Shown here: piece by piece, positions 1 to 7,721 of the stretch
Layout of the letters: the number at the start of each line of letters is the position of its first letter
Numbering within the stretch: position 1 is the stretch's first letter
DNA from: an uncultured Saccharospirillaceae bacterium
Lineage (GTDB): Bacteria > Pseudomonadota > Gammaproteobacteria > Pseudomonadales > Oceanobacteraceae
Length of the DNA stretch: 64,000 nucleotides
Reading direction: 5' to 3'
Assembly (NCBI GenBank): GCA_947499545.1
Contig: CANMOZ010000014.1
Span: forward strand, 1-64,000
Translations under genes and position numbers: made by a program
Notes under the pieces: model-generated
What the model saw: only the letters and a program-made list of their open reading frames with translations
Databases searched by the model: none
Told to the model about the DNA's origin: nothing

Positions 1-64
1 GCCTCTCAAATAATTTCAATGAAATCAATGAGTTACTGCGGCTGTCCCGTCGAAGTGGCTGTGC

Positions 65-92
65 ATTATATAGGGATCAGTTCTTCTGTCAA
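65..92 (-). promoter_or_regulatory. Strong sigma-70 promoter, rRNA-operon type, firing leftward out of the window
   Basis: Read on the minus strand there is a perfect -35 TTGACA (87-92), a 16-base spacer and a perfect -10 TATAAT (65-70), followed by a GC-rich discriminator starting GCACAGCC. Upstream of the -35 (about 93-130) lie several A/T tracts resembling an UP element. A perfect -35, a 16-base spacing, a perfect -10 and upstream A-tracts together are typical of gammaproteobacterial rRNA operon P1 promoters. That the transcript is an rRNA operon is inference, because the transcribed region lies outside the window. Confidence 0.7.
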
Positions 93-124
93 CAGATTTT
101 TCAGTCTAGACAAAATCTTTTTCT

Positions 125-250
125 TTACCAGTTTGTGAAAGCTCGTTTTTTCTCGCCGTCTCTATCCAGGGCTTCATATCCGGCCATACCAGTCGAAATT
201 ATCTCACGATCACGGATTGCCTGCATGAGGTGTTGGTGATTGATGAATTA
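125..250 (-). pseudogene. Short coding-like fragment, possible gene relic
   Basis: A minus-strand frame between stops at 248-250 and 125-127 reads as about 40 plausible residues, including the stretches HLMQAIRDRE and GYEALDRDGE, and ends FTNW. An in-frame ATG lies at 224-226, with no clear ribosome-binding site. It sits between a hairpin and the outward rRNA-type promoter. It could be the C-terminal remnant of a lost gene or chance; I cannot name a family. Confidence 0.2.
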
Positions 251-280
251 AGGGCGCCTTAGGCGCCCTTAATTCATCAA
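240..280. terminator. Perfect 19-bp hairpin terminator
   Basis: Positions 240-258 and 262-280 are perfect reverse complements with a 3-base loop (TTA). The centre is GC-rich (GGGCGCC). It lies 10 bases past the stop of the VOC-family gene on the minus strand. There is no long T-run on either side, but the stem is strong enough to insulate that gene from the promoter to its left. Confidence 0.7.
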
Positions 281-289
281 TGAAACTAC

Positions 290-709
290 TCAGAGATAAG
301 CATTTTTAATAGATGGGTCGGCTGTTCGGTATTCAACAAACTCCCATTCAAGATTATTGTCATCAAGAAAGTAGCGCCGCTCTCGTGCTTTTGTAGACTC
401 TTTGTCTGAAGACTCAACGTATCCCGCTTGTGTTAGACGCTCAACAACCGACTCTACATCCTCGACCACAATAGCCGTATGCCCAAGCCCCAAATGATGG
501 TGGTCTGTAGTGAATAGTGGCATGCCCTCGTTTTCGGGGCATTCACCTAGAGATAAGTAGAAATCATCATCGCCAAAGTGCACCCATTTTTTTCTACCTG
601 TATCACCTCCGCCTCTAACCCACCAATCAGGTAAAGCGATTTTGAGTAGATTAAGTGTATTGTCTAGTTTTGGAACCGTAATGTTCATGTGTTCTATATA
701 AGCTTTCAT
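290..709 (-). CDS. VOC-superfamily (glyoxalase/bleomycin-resistance-like) protein
   Basis: This 139-residue protein shows the vicinal-oxygen-chelate pattern: an opening beta strand with IEHMNITV, a central GLGHTAIVV strand and a closing EWEFVEY strand. The candidate metal ligands are H7, H77 and E121/E123. Length is normal for a single-domain cytosolic VOC protein. Substrate cannot be inferred; families with this fold include lactoylglutathione lyases, fosfomycin/bleomycin resistance proteins and dioxygenases. It is divergent from a Cys-rich SufR-like regulator across a 188-base spacer holding two palindromes, so it is the obvious candidate target of that regulator. A strong hairpin follows the stop. 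Confidence 0.8.
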   Translation of the reverse strand: MKAYIEHMNITVPKLDNTLNLLKIALPDWWVRGGGDTGRKKWVHFGDDDFYLSLGECPENEGMPLFTTDHHHLGLGHTAIVVEDVESVVERLTQAGYVESSDKESTKARERRYFLDDNNLEWEFVEYRTADPSIKNAYL

Positions 710-799
710 AGTTGAAAAACTCCCTCTTCGCAGTTGCGTGCTTCATTCATGCTCTTGGCGACCGCTTAATGCATTTGCAGTCGCCGGCGTTCGTGTTAT

Positions 800-823
800 T
801 TTGTCAACAAATACGTTTATAAA
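800..823. promoter_or_regulatory. Imperfect 24-bp palindrome, candidate operator 1
   Basis: The half-sites TTTGTCAAC and GTTTATAAA form an imperfect dyad, and the inner part reads CAAC-N6-GTTT. This is close to the CAAC-N6-GTTG motif I recall for cyanobacterial SufR. It lies in the divergent spacer between the VOC gene and the regulator gene, centred exactly 44 bases from a second, better palindrome. That the regulator binds here is inference. Confidence 0.45.
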
Positions 824-843
824 TTAAAGCCCCAATCTCTTAT

Positions 844-867
844 TTTGTAAACATTAATGCTTATAAA
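844..867. promoter_or_regulatory. Near-perfect 24-bp palindrome, candidate operator 2
   Basis: The arms TTTGTAAAC and GCTTATAAA flank the centre ATTAAT. Only two base pairs of the 24-base dyad are mismatched. It resembles the dyad at 800-823 in both ends (TTTGT and TATAAA) and lies 31 bases before the start of the SufR-like gene. This position fits autoregulation, which is inference. Confidence 0.5.
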
Positions 868-897
868 ATAATATGATCATCTTGATAGAAATGGCCT

Positions 898-1539
898 ATG
901 TCTAAAAACAAAGTACGAACGAAAGACCTGCTTCTTAAACTCTTGAAAGAACAGGGGCCGGTCAGCGCGCAAGATGCAGCGCAAGAGCTGGGGATGACGA
1001 GCATGGGAGCACGACAGCCGCTTGAACTCTTAATTGAGGAGGGGCTGGTTGAGTATTTGGATGTTAAGACACCCGGTAAAGGAAGGCCGAAACGGTTATT
1101 TTGTTTAACCGATACAGGGCACCGACAATTTGGTGATCAACATTCCCGTTTAACGCTTGAACTCATAGAGCATGTCCAAGTGCTTTTTGGTGATGAAGGT
1201 TTAGAAAAAGTCATTGCTGAACGTGAAAAACACGCAGAACAACAATACCTGAAAGCTTTAGAAAACAAACAAGGGTGGCAAGACATTCTGAATACACTGG
1301 CCACAATTCGCACCGAAGAAGGGTACATGGCTGAGGCGCTCATTGAGCCTAAGGGTGGGTATCTCGTTGAACAGCATTGCCCTATATGCGATGCAGCAAG
1401 ACATTGCCAAGGGTTTTGCCGCAGTGAATTATCATTGTTTCAAACGTGTTTTGCAGATGTTGCAAACGTCGAGCGCACAGAGCATATGATGGATAATGCT
1501 CAGCGCTGCTGTTATAAAATCACTCCGTTAAATGATTAA
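898..1539 (+). CDS. SufR-like HTH transcriptional regulator with C-terminal Cys cluster
   Basis: This 213-residue protein has an N-terminal winged helix (about residues 7-75: KDLLLKLLKEQGPVSAQDAA, GMTSMGARQPLELL, then GRPKRLFCLT). A middle helical region follows, and then a cysteine-rich tail with C161, C164, C170, C174 and C184. The HCPICDAA...FCRSELSLF pattern matches the DeoR/SufR-like COG2345 family, whose founding member SufR binds an Fe-S cluster and represses suf genes. Here no suf genes are adjacent. The neighbour is a VOC-family gene, divergently transcribed. Expected role: cytosolic redox- or Fe-S-responsive repressor of itself and that neighbour (inference). It ends shortly before the convergent YaiI gene. 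Confidence 0.75.
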   Translation: MSKNKVRTKDLLLKLLKEQGPVSAQDAAQELGMTSMGARQPLELLIEEGLVEYLDVKTPGKGRPKRLFCLTDTGHRQFGDQHSRLTLELIEHVQVLFGDEGLEKVIAEREKHAEQQYLKALENKQGWQDILNTLATIRTEEGYMAEALIEPKGGYLVEQHCPICDAARHCQGFCRSELSLFQTCFADVANVERTEHMMDNAQRCCYKITPLND

Positions 1540-1578
1540 GGGAGTGATTTTAACATTAGGATATGGAGAATCTTGGAA

Positions 1579-2022
1579 TTAACGTTTTGCCAAAATTCGA
1601 TCCAGATGATTTGAGAACGCTTGTTTTTCTTTTGAGCCCAAAGGGGGTGGGCCACCGGTATGAACGCCACTGGAACGCATGACGTCCATAAAGTCACGAA
1701 TATTTAAACGGCTGCGCACATTATTCTCTGTAAAGAGCTCCCCTCTCGGGCTTAACGCCAAAGCCCCCTTTTGAATCACTTCTGCCGCTAAAGGGATATC
1801 CGCGGTAATGATGAGATCACCCGCTTCAGCGCGTTTTACGATTTCATCATCTGCGACATCAAAACCGGATTGAACTTGGACCATAGAGATGTAAGGGGAC
1901 TTTGGCACCGGTATGGGTTGATTAGCCATTAACGTTAACAACGTTTGCGTTCGATTGCTGGCTCGAAATAAGATTTCTCGTATAACAACGGGACAAGCAT
2001 CCCCATCCACCCAAATTTTCAT
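1579..2022 (-). CDS. yaiI: YaiI/YqxD family protein (UPF0178, DUF188)
   Basis: This 147-residue protein starts [11 protein letters not shown] and carries the family signatures [16 protein letters not shown] and HTGGPPPL. Length matches E. coli YaiI (about 152). The fold is a PIN-like/NYN-type nuclease relative with conserved aspartates, but no biochemical role is firmly established for the family. It is convergent with the SufR-like gene and followed (upstream on its strand) by hslO about 90 bases away. Identification is by family pattern; function remains open. Confidence 0.85.
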   Translation of the reverse strand: MKIWVDGDACPVVIREILFRASNRTQTLLTLMANQPIPVPKSPYISMVQVQSGFDVADDEIVKRAEAGDLIITADIPLAAEVIQKGALALSPRGELFTENNVRSRLNIRDFMDVMRSSGVHTGGPPPLGSKEKQAFSNHLDRILAKR

Positions 2023-2114
2023 GCAAGGTTGCTCTTAGTCCAGTTCTTAATCCGTTTCGAGTAAATCTCGATGACACAGTCCATCACGCTTTAATATGCC
2101 TTTTTTTACACGAT

Positions 2115-2963
2115 CTAATGGCTCGTAAACAAGGTGTCAATATCACCTTGATCAAACGCATAGTGCTGACCACAAAATTGGCAATCGATAGATACCTTCC
2201 CCTGCTCTTGAATGATGTCATCCAGTTCAGATTTGCCTAATTGAATCAATGCCAAACCAATCCTCGGTTTTGAGCAGCTACAATGGAATCTCAATGACAA
2301 GGGGTCGTACAACCGAACCGACTCTTCATGAAACAAGCGGTGTAAAATGCGCTCATTACTCAAATGCAATAGTTCATCTTCCCGCAAGGTATCGGCCAGT
2401 ATGACTAAGCGATCCCAGGCATCTGGATCGTGCTGCTCTGATTTTGGAAGCTGCTGCAAGACCAATGCACTCAGTTTGGTTTCAGAGCGCGCCATCCATA
2501 TGCGAGTCGGTAATTGTTCAGACTGCTGAAAATATGTCTCTATGGCTTGCTCCAATGACCCTTGATGCATCGACACAATGCCTTGGTAACGCTGCCCCTG
2601 ATCCGGTTCTAGCGTAATCACAAGACGTGCATCATGCGGCCATCGCTCAGCTTGCACATTCTCCCAAGAAGTACCCGGATCTTTGCTGGCATAAGCTCTC
2701 AAATCGGTATTATTGGTTACTTCCGCCATTAGCATTTTCATGGGACCATCGGACTGCACTTGCAAACTTAAGCGGCCTTTCAACTTCACCATGGACGATA
2801 GTAGGGATGCGCCAGCCATCAACTCGGCTAGTTTCACTTTCACCAACTGAGGATAAGGTTGACGCTCTAAAGCTTTGTGAATACTGGCTTCTAATCCTAA
2901 TAACTCACCACGAACATCGGTGCCATCAAAAGTAAAGCGTTGAAGGGCGTCGGAAATACTCAT
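2115..2963 (-). CDS. hslO: Redox-regulated chaperone Hsp33
   Basis: This 282-residue cytosolic holdase is activated by oxidation together with unfolding. The N-terminal substrate-binding domain (about 1-220) precedes the zinc redox switch: CSC at C228/C230 and CQFC at C261/C264, exactly the CxC...CxxC layout of Hsp33. In the reduced state these cysteines hold zinc; oxidation to disulfides releases it and exposes the chaperone surface. It follows hslR on the same strand after a 67-base gap, the usual hslRO pairing of heat-shock genes. Length is slightly below the E. coli protein. All switch cysteines are intact. Confidence 0.96.
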   Translation of the reverse strand: MSISDALQRFTFDGTDVRGELLGLEASIHKALERQPYPQLVKVKLAELMAGASLLSSMVKLKGRLSLQVQSDGPMKMLMAEVTNNTDLRAYASKDPGTSWENVQAERWPHDARLVITLEPDQGQRYQGIVSMHQGSLEQAIETYFQQSEQLPTRIWMARSETKLSALVLQQLPKSEQHDPDAWDRLVILADTLREDELLHLSNERILHRLFHEESVRLYDPLSLRFHCSCSKPRIGLALIQLGKSELDDIIQEQGKVSIDCQFCGQHYAFDQGDIDTLFTSH

Positions 2964-3030
2964 ATAGCTACTCGATTGGGCCTCTGTTCGTTCATTCTGT
3001 GAGCATTATACGTTGATAGTCCAAAAACGC

Positions 3031-3438
3031 CTACTGATGCTCTTCTTTGAAACGATGTATCTGGCGACGTTCTTTTTTGTTTGGTCGGTGAGCCTGCATC
3101 GGGTTAGCGTCTTTAAACTGTTTGCGTTTATCGGCCGCATCCATTCGACGCTTGATGCTTTCTGGAGTCTCTTCGTACAACATTTGCGCTTCTGGTGCAC
3201 CACGCCTCTGGTCAGACAAGCCTTTCACGATTACCTCACGTTCATCAAAGCCTTGGCGAATACGAAGTTCAGCACCTATTTCAACCATTTTACTGACTTT
3301 TGAACGCTGTCCATTGTAGTGGACTTTCCCCCCTTCTACCGCCTGCTTTGCTAATGCTCGCGTCCTGAAAAAGCGTGCAGCCCATAACCATTTATCCAGA
3401 CGTACACTTATATTGGTTTTTAAATCCTGATCGCTCAT
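3031..3438 (-). CDS. hslR: Ribosome-associated heat shock protein Hsp15 (S4 domain)
   Basis: This 135-residue protein opens with an S4 RNA-binding domain (RLDKWLWAARFFRTRALAKQ...GGKVHYNGQRSKVSKMVEIG, about residues 12-70) and ends in a basic, charged helix (NKKERRQIHRFKEEHQ). Hsp15 binds stalled free 50S subunits carrying nascent chain-tRNA and helps recycle them. It is the first gene of an hslR-hslO unit and is divergent from nudE. I looked for a clear sigma-32 promoter upstream and did not find a convincing one. The length equals that of E. coli HslR within two residues. Confidence 0.94.
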   Translation of the reverse strand: MSDQDLKTNISVRLDKWLWAARFFRTRALAKQAVEGGKVHYNGQRSKVSKMVEIGAELRIRQGFDEREVIVKGLSDQRRGAPEAQMLYEETPESIKRRMDAADKRKQFKDANPMQAHRPNKKERRQIHRFKEEHQ

Positions 3439-3729
3439 TACGTCACTGTCTCACATTACTTCAGTATCACAGGGATTTAGAATTAGGCAGCTCAGCAAAG
3501 GGATGGTTTCCCGATGGAACCTCTGAATCCTTGAACTCTCTCACAATCATGTTTGATATAGGGCCCTTTCATCAAGGTATTAAGCAGAACATGACCTTGA
3601 TCTGAGGTAGACCTTTTCGGGCGAATTAGCTTTCATCAAAATCAAACGAGTAGCGATGACGGTATGGAACTGGCAGTATGTGCCAACTACAAGTCATCTT
3701 TACACAACACCATAGCGAGCGCACAGCCG

Positions 3730-4278
3730 ATGACCAAGCCAAAGATTATTGCTCGAAGAGTGGCTGCTGAAACACAGTTGTTCAAAGTTGAATCCATTGA
3801 CTTAGAATTTAAGACCGGCGTCAAACGTACCTATGAACGTCTAGTGCCCGGAGGGGCTGGGGCGGTCATGATGATTGCAATCAACGAACATGACGAAATT
3901 CTGCTTGTCCGTGAATACGCAGTGGGCGTCGAAGACTATGTGTTAACCCTACCGGGCGGCAAAATTGATCTCGGAGAAACACCTGAACAAGCGGCTGATC
4001 GAGAATTAAAAGAAGAAGTGGGTTTTGGCGCTAAAAACATCGAAATTTTGCGAAAAATAAATTTAAATCCTCGCTATGCGAGCAATGGCATAACCGTAGC
4101 CCTTGCTTATGATCTCTACCCAGCCACACTGGAGGGTGATGAGCCAGAACCCTTGGAGATCGTCAAGTGGCCTATCGCTAAACTCGATGAACTCCTTTGG
4201 CAGGAAGATTTTAATGAGGGACGAGCGATGGCAGCGGCTATTCTTGCGGTAAACCGCTATCAATCACTCTCTCGCTGA
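3730..4278 (+). CDS. nudE: ADP compounds hydrolase NudE (Nudix)
   Basis: This Nudix hydrolase acts on ADP-ribose, Ap3A and NADH-type substrates. The full Nudix box lies at residues 77-99 (G77, E83, R91-E92, E95-E96, G98). The family hallmarks are present: TQLFKVESIDLEF at the start, GVKRTYERL, LVREYAVG, and LEGDEPEPLEIVKWP near the end. The frame is open upstream to 3664, but alignment with the E. coli start (TILNVETVARSRLF) supports the ATG at 3730, giving 182 residues. Neither start has a strong Shine-Dalgarno. It is followed 26 bases later by cysQ, a common pairing in gammaproteobacteria. Confidence 0.92.
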   Translation: MTKPKIIARRVAAETQLFKVESIDLEFKTGVKRTYERLVPGGAGAVMMIAINEHDEILLVREYAVGVEDYVLTLPGGKIDLGETPEQAADRELKEEVGFGAKNIEILRKINLNPRYASNGITVALAYDLYPATLEGDEPEPLEIVKWPIAKLDELLWQEDFNEGRAMAAAILAVNRYQSLSR

Positions 4279-4304
4279 CAACACCTTCACACGGAGGGGT
4301 AGGC

Positions 4305-5174
4305 ATGAGCGCACTGGATGAATTCCAACCGCAGGAACTGATTGAATGCCTATACGGCATCTGTGAGCAAGCGGGGTCCGCCATCATGCGCGTTTATCAT
4401 CAGCATTCCATTGATGTCTCAGCCAAATCAGATAATAGCCCTGTTACAGAAGCCGACTTAGCCAGTCACAGCCAGTGCCTAAAAGCGCTGACCGCTCTGA
4501 CACCCAATGTGCCCATTATTTCGGAAGAAGACGACCACCCAAACCCTGGTTCACGGACACATTGGTCAGAATGTTGGATGCTTGATCCACTGGATGGCAC
4601 CGCTGAGTTTTTGGACAGGACCGATGAATTCACCATCAATTTAGCCTTTATTCGAGGAACAGAAGCCATCTTAGGGGTCGTCTATCATCCGCCCAGCGGT
4701 CAGTGTTATATAGGAGGCTCTTGGTTAGAAGGAGCCTGGCGTTACGAAGAACAGCAACTCACGCCTCTGGGCATTACACCCATGTCAGCTCGCATCAAAG
4801 GCAATCAACCGCTCCGGCTTTTGGGTAGCAGACGCCACGGATTGCAGCATTGGGACAGCATGATCGAAACACTCGAAAACCAGCTTCTACCCGTTGAACA
4901 TATACGCTGTGGCAGTGCGCTCAAATTCTGCCGTTTAGCCGAAGGCAACGCGGATTTATATGTACGTTTTGGCCCCACCAGCGAGTGGGACACCGCCGCT
5001 GGCCAAGCTATCTTGGAGGCAGCGGGTGGTCAGGTGGTGACTCATAATTTCGATGAACTGCGTTACAACGCAAAGGCGTCCATCATCAACCCTGAGTTTT
5101 TTGCATACGCTGATGGTGGGTTTGACTGGCGACCTTTCTTGTTAGGCTCCTTAGCCAACGCCCAACGAGAGTAA
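4305..5174 (+). CDS. cysQ: 3'(2'),5'-bisphosphate nucleotidase CysQ
   Basis: This 289-residue inositol-monophosphatase-superfamily enzyme hydrolyses 3'-phosphoadenosine 5'-phosphate to AMP, clearing an inhibitor formed during sulfate assimilation. The metal-binding motifs are present: EAD (49-51), SEED (73-76), DPLDGT (94-99) and WDTAAG (228-233). The motif after DPLDGT reads AEF instead of the usual KEF of CysQ, a mild deviation. It is preceded by an AGG-type ribosome site (CGGAGGGG) and lies 26 bases after nudE, so the two are probably co-transcribed. Confidence 0.93.
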   Translation: MSALDEFQPQELIECLYGICEQAGSAIMRVYHQHSIDVSAKSDNSPVTEADLASHSQCLKALTALTPNVPIISEEDDHPNPGSRTHWSECWMLDPLDGTAEFLDRTDEFTINLAFIRGTEAILGVVYHPPSGQCYIGGSWLEGAWRYEEQQLTPLGITPMSARIKGNQPLRLLGSRRHGLQHWDSMIETLENQLLPVEHIRCGSALKFCRLAEGNADLYVRFGPTSEWDTAAGQAILEAAGGQVVTHNFDELRYNAKASIINPEFFAYADGGFDWRPFLLGSLANAQRE

Positions 5175-5375
5175 CCTCAGCCATAGACCTAGGTTTCATC
5201 AATCAAGGGTGTGCAATCACCTATTAGGTCGAAGCTTGGTAGTTCGTTCTGCTTAAATATAACGAAACCATTGATCTGCAACAGAACGTAACCCAGTGTC
5301 ACAAAGTTAAGCTGTGACTTTTAGGCATCCAGTCCTAACCTGGTACTGAGTACCCCCAAGCGCTTAGGAGTTGCT

Positions 5376-5558
5376 ATGATCGTACGTCGTCAAATCCGCC
5401 AGCTCGAGCAAGAGATTCAATCTCTACAGGAGAAGATCAAAACCGTAGAGGCCCGTTTTGGATACGGTCATGAGGATGTCGTTTCGGATTATCGTAAGAT
5501 GCTTGTGGAGCGTAAAGCGCTATTACAGAAACTCAAAAACCATAAAGAATCCGCTTAA
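5376..5558 (+). CDS. Small coiled-coil protein of unknown function
   Basis: This 60-residue, highly charged, apparently cytosolic protein is almost entirely predicted helix with heptad-like spacing (IRQLEQEIQSLQEKIKTVE, then YRKMLVERKALLQKLKNH). A good ribosome-binding site (TAGGAG) lies six bases before ATG, supporting real translation. The central FGYGHEDVVSDYRKML breaks the coil, suggesting a helical hairpin. It resembles in size and style the SlyX/YdcH-type small proteins but I cannot assign it to either. It stands alone between cysQ and a hairpin, 200 bases after cysQ. Confidence 0.7.
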   Translation: MIVRRQIRQLEQEIQSLQEKIKTVEARFGYGHEDVVSDYRKMLVERKALLQKLKNHKESA

Positions 5559-5570
5559 CTTAAAAGGAAA

Positions 5571-5591
5571 GGGGTGCAAATAAAGCACCCC
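5571..5591 (-). terminator. Hairpin terminator after lrgB
   Basis: GGGGTGC and GCACCCC form a 7-bp stem around a 7-base loop. On the minus strand it directly follows the lrgB stop and is followed by a T-rich run (TTTCCTTTTAAG). It also ends the small coiled-coil gene transcript on the plus strand, though without a T-run on that side. Confidence 0.7.
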
Positions 5592-5592
5592 A

Positions 5593-6279
5593 TCAACCTA
5601 ACAATAAGGGGATGATGAGCGCACAGAGCACCCCCATAAAACTCATAGACAAAGCCGCGATCGCCCCCGTTTCAGCCCCTTCCTCAAACGCCTGTTGAGT
5701 GCCAATGGCGTGTGCACAAAGACCGTATGCCATACCTCTTGCACCGGGATCATGTATCCGGCCCAGGTTTAAAAGCCAGGGGCCAAGTACCCCACCAAAA
5801 ATGCCCGTTACCAAAATCACGAGAGCAGATAATGGCGCAATGCCGCCGATCGCATTCGCGATTTCCATACCGATGGCCGAGGTGACCGACTTCGTGGTAA
5901 GTGTCAGCTGCGTCGCCTTCGACAAGCCCAGTACATAAGCGAACCCCACCGCAGACGACAGCGTCACCAATCCGCCCACGAGGAGGCTCACCAAAATGGG
6001 AATTGCTTGTTGACGAATTAAAGGCAGGTTATCCAACAATGGGATGGCCAGTGCCACCACAATTGGCCCCATTAAAAAGCTCAACACACTGCCGCCATTC
6101 CAAAAATCCGCAAAGGGAATATTCCCCACACTGAGGACAAATATAATGATCAATACCCCGAGCATTACCGGGTGCACCCAAGCTTTTTTTCCACTGAATT
6201 GATGCACGGCAACGCCTGCAGCATAGGCTACAACAGTAAGAAAAACGCCAAAAACAGGCATCGATTGAAAAGCTGACAT
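5593..6279 (-). CDS. lrgB: LrgB/CidB family membrane protein (YohK-like)
   Basis: This 228-residue polytopic inner-membrane protein has about six to seven hydrophobic segments. Family motifs include the GPATVALA-like GPIVVALAIPL, TTKSVTSAIGMEIA and GVLGPWLLN, and HAIGTQQAFEEG near the C-terminus. In staphylococci Lrg/Cid proteins modulate murein hydrolase activity; in plants and some bacteria homologues transport glycolate or pyruvate-like solutes. In gammaproteobacteria the function is not settled. Its start overlaps the lrgA stop by one base (TAATG), so the pair is translationally coupled. Confidence 0.9.
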   Translation of the reverse strand: MSAFQSMPVFGVFLTVVAYAAGVAVHQFSGKKAWVHPVMLGVLIIIFVLSVGNIPFADFWNGGSVLSFLMGPIVVALAIPLLDNLPLIRQQAIPILVSLLVGGLVTLSSAVGFAYVLGLSKATQLTLTTKSVTSAIGMEIANAIGGIAPLSALVILVTGIFGGVLGPWLLNLGRIHDPGARGMAYGLCAHAIGTQQAFEEGAETGAIAALSMSFMGVLCALIIPLLLG

Positions 6280-6674
6280 TACTGCCCCTTAGTCTGTTGT
6301 TTGGGGCGGGTTTGCGGACTGATGCGACTCATCCATTGATAAGTCCAGCCCGTTGCCCACATGCCCAAGATAAGACTTAGGATCAACACCAACAGTAGGC
6401 TAAGCCCTTCAGTTTTAAGTAACGATAAATGATTTAAGATACCCGCACTGGCAGGCATGATGGCGAGTGATAAAAAAGGGATGATACCCAAACTGACAGA
6501 GCGAATCGACGTACGCCAATTGCCTTTCAAGAAGAAGCTAAAGACGAGCAATAGGATCATACCTAAGATAGAGCCCGGGATCGGCCATGGTAACTTTTGT
6601 GCACAAAGCTCTCCTACCCACAAGCAACCCAGAATTGTCGCCCACCCGAGAATCCATTGCTGTTCCTGCCTCAT
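6279..6674 (-). CDS. lrgA: LrgA/CidA family membrane protein (YohJ-like)
   Basis: This 131-residue protein has four hydrophobic segments and the CidA/LrgA signature PGSILGMILLL near residue 35, then FLSLAIMPASAGILNH. It is holin-like in size and topology. The start ATG is preceded by AAGGAG nine bases upstream. It forms an operon with lrgB and is divergent from mutM with about 125 bases between. A typical lrgAB pair lies beside a LysR or LytTR regulator; none is present here. Confidence 0.9.
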   Translation of the reverse strand: MRQEQQWILGWATILGCLWVGELCAQKLPWPIPGSILGMILLLVFSFFLKGNWRTSIRSVSLGIIPFLSLAIMPASAGILNHLSLLKTEGLSLLLVLILSLILGMWATGWTYQWMSRISPQTRPKQQTKGQ

Positions 6675-6798
6675 ACTTTATCGCTCCTTGCATGTTCATA
6701 AACAGCCAAACATTGGTAGCTTTCGCATGGCATTTCGGTAAACTCGAATGTCTAATCATGCTCATGAGGCGAGTTGTTACCTAACATGCGAGCGTTGT

Positions 6799-7614
6799 AT
6801 GCCTGAGTTACCTGAAGTGGAAACCACTCGTCGCGGTATTCTGCCACACCTAAAGTCGAATGTGATTCTTGAGTGCAAAGTGCATCAGCCAAGATTGCGC
6901 TGGCCCATTCCAAGGGATTTACCCAAGCAATTGAAAGGACAGCAAGTTCAAGACGTTGAAAGGCGAGGCAAATATCTTCTGATTCGATTCAAACACGGAA
7001 CCTTGATTGCACATTTAGGGATGTCAGGCCGTTTTTATCTTGCTGATACATCAACCTCCTGTGAAAAACACACGCACTTTGAAGCAACACTCGACTCGGG
7101 GAAAAGTTTGAGATTTGTTGATCCGAGACGATTTGGTGCGCTCCTGTGGACGGACGAGCCCCCAGAGTCTTACCCTCTCATACAATCTCTTGGACCAGAG
7201 CCGTTGTCGAGTGAATTTGACGGCGACTATTTATTTGAGGCTTCTCGTAAACGCACCAAAGCCGTCAAATTATTTATCATGGACAGTAAAATCGTGGTCG
7301 GAGTTGGCAACATCTATGCAAATGAAGCTTTGTATCGAGCCGGTATTCGTCCAGAACGAACAGCCGGACGCATCAGCCGACAACGCTATTTGCTTTTGGC
7401 TAAGCACATTCAATCCATTTTGTGTGAAGCCATTGAGCAAGGAGGCACAACGTTGAAAGATTTTTACAACGGCAGCAATCAACCCGGCTATTTTAAACAG
7501 TCGCTTGCAGTCTATGGCCGAGGGGGGTTGCCTTGCCTAGAGTGTGGTAGAAGGCTAAAAGAAATTCGGCTTGGTCAGCGTCAAACTGTTTTTTGCGGCC
7601 ACTGTCAAAGCTGA
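6799..7614 (+). CDS. mutM: Formamidopyrimidine-DNA glycosylase (Fpg)
   Basis: This 271-residue base-excision repair enzyme removes 8-oxoguanine and formamidopyrimidines and nicks abasic sites. The start must be the ATG at 6799 so that the mature N-terminus is P2-E3, the catalytic proline/glutamate pair; the open frame extends upstream but would bury it. K58, the VGVGNIYANEALY helix-two-turn-helix and the C-terminal zinc finger (C246, C249, C266, C269; CX2CX16CX2C) are all intact. It precedes the acidic membrane protein gene by about 110 bases. Confidence 0.96.
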   Translation: MPELPEVETTRRGILPHLKSNVILECKVHQPRLRWPIPRDLPKQLKGQQVQDVERRGKYLLIRFKHGTLIAHLGMSGRFYLADTSTSCEKHTHFEATLDSGKSLRFVDPRRFGALLWTDEPPESYPLIQSLGPEPLSSEFDGDYLFEASRKRTKAVKLFIMDSKIVVGVGNIYANEALYRAGIRPERTAGRISRQRYLLLAKHIQSILCEAIEQGGTTLKDFYNGSNQPGYFKQSLAVYGRGGLPCLECGRRLKEIRLGQRQTVFCGHCQS

Positions 7615-7721
7615 GACAACGAAGTCGGTGTACACTTAGAACAATTTGAAGTGGTAGAGTACCTTGCTTTGCCGACATTGACCGGTGCGCTGACCCATAA
7701 CGACGAAGAGGATGTCCGAAC

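Noticed and set aside
3013-3303. Plus-strand ORF opposite hslR
   Set aside because: It lies antisense to a well-supported S4-domain gene, has no ribosome site and an unnatural composition; shadow frame.
3439-3620. Sigma-32 promoter for hslR
   Set aside because: Searched for CTTGAA and CCCCAT elements at proper spacing on the minus strand; none convincing.
3664-3729. N-terminal extension of NudE
   Set aside because: Residues upstream of 3730 have no counterpart in the E. coli enzyme and no Shine-Dalgarno; the internal ATG is preferred.
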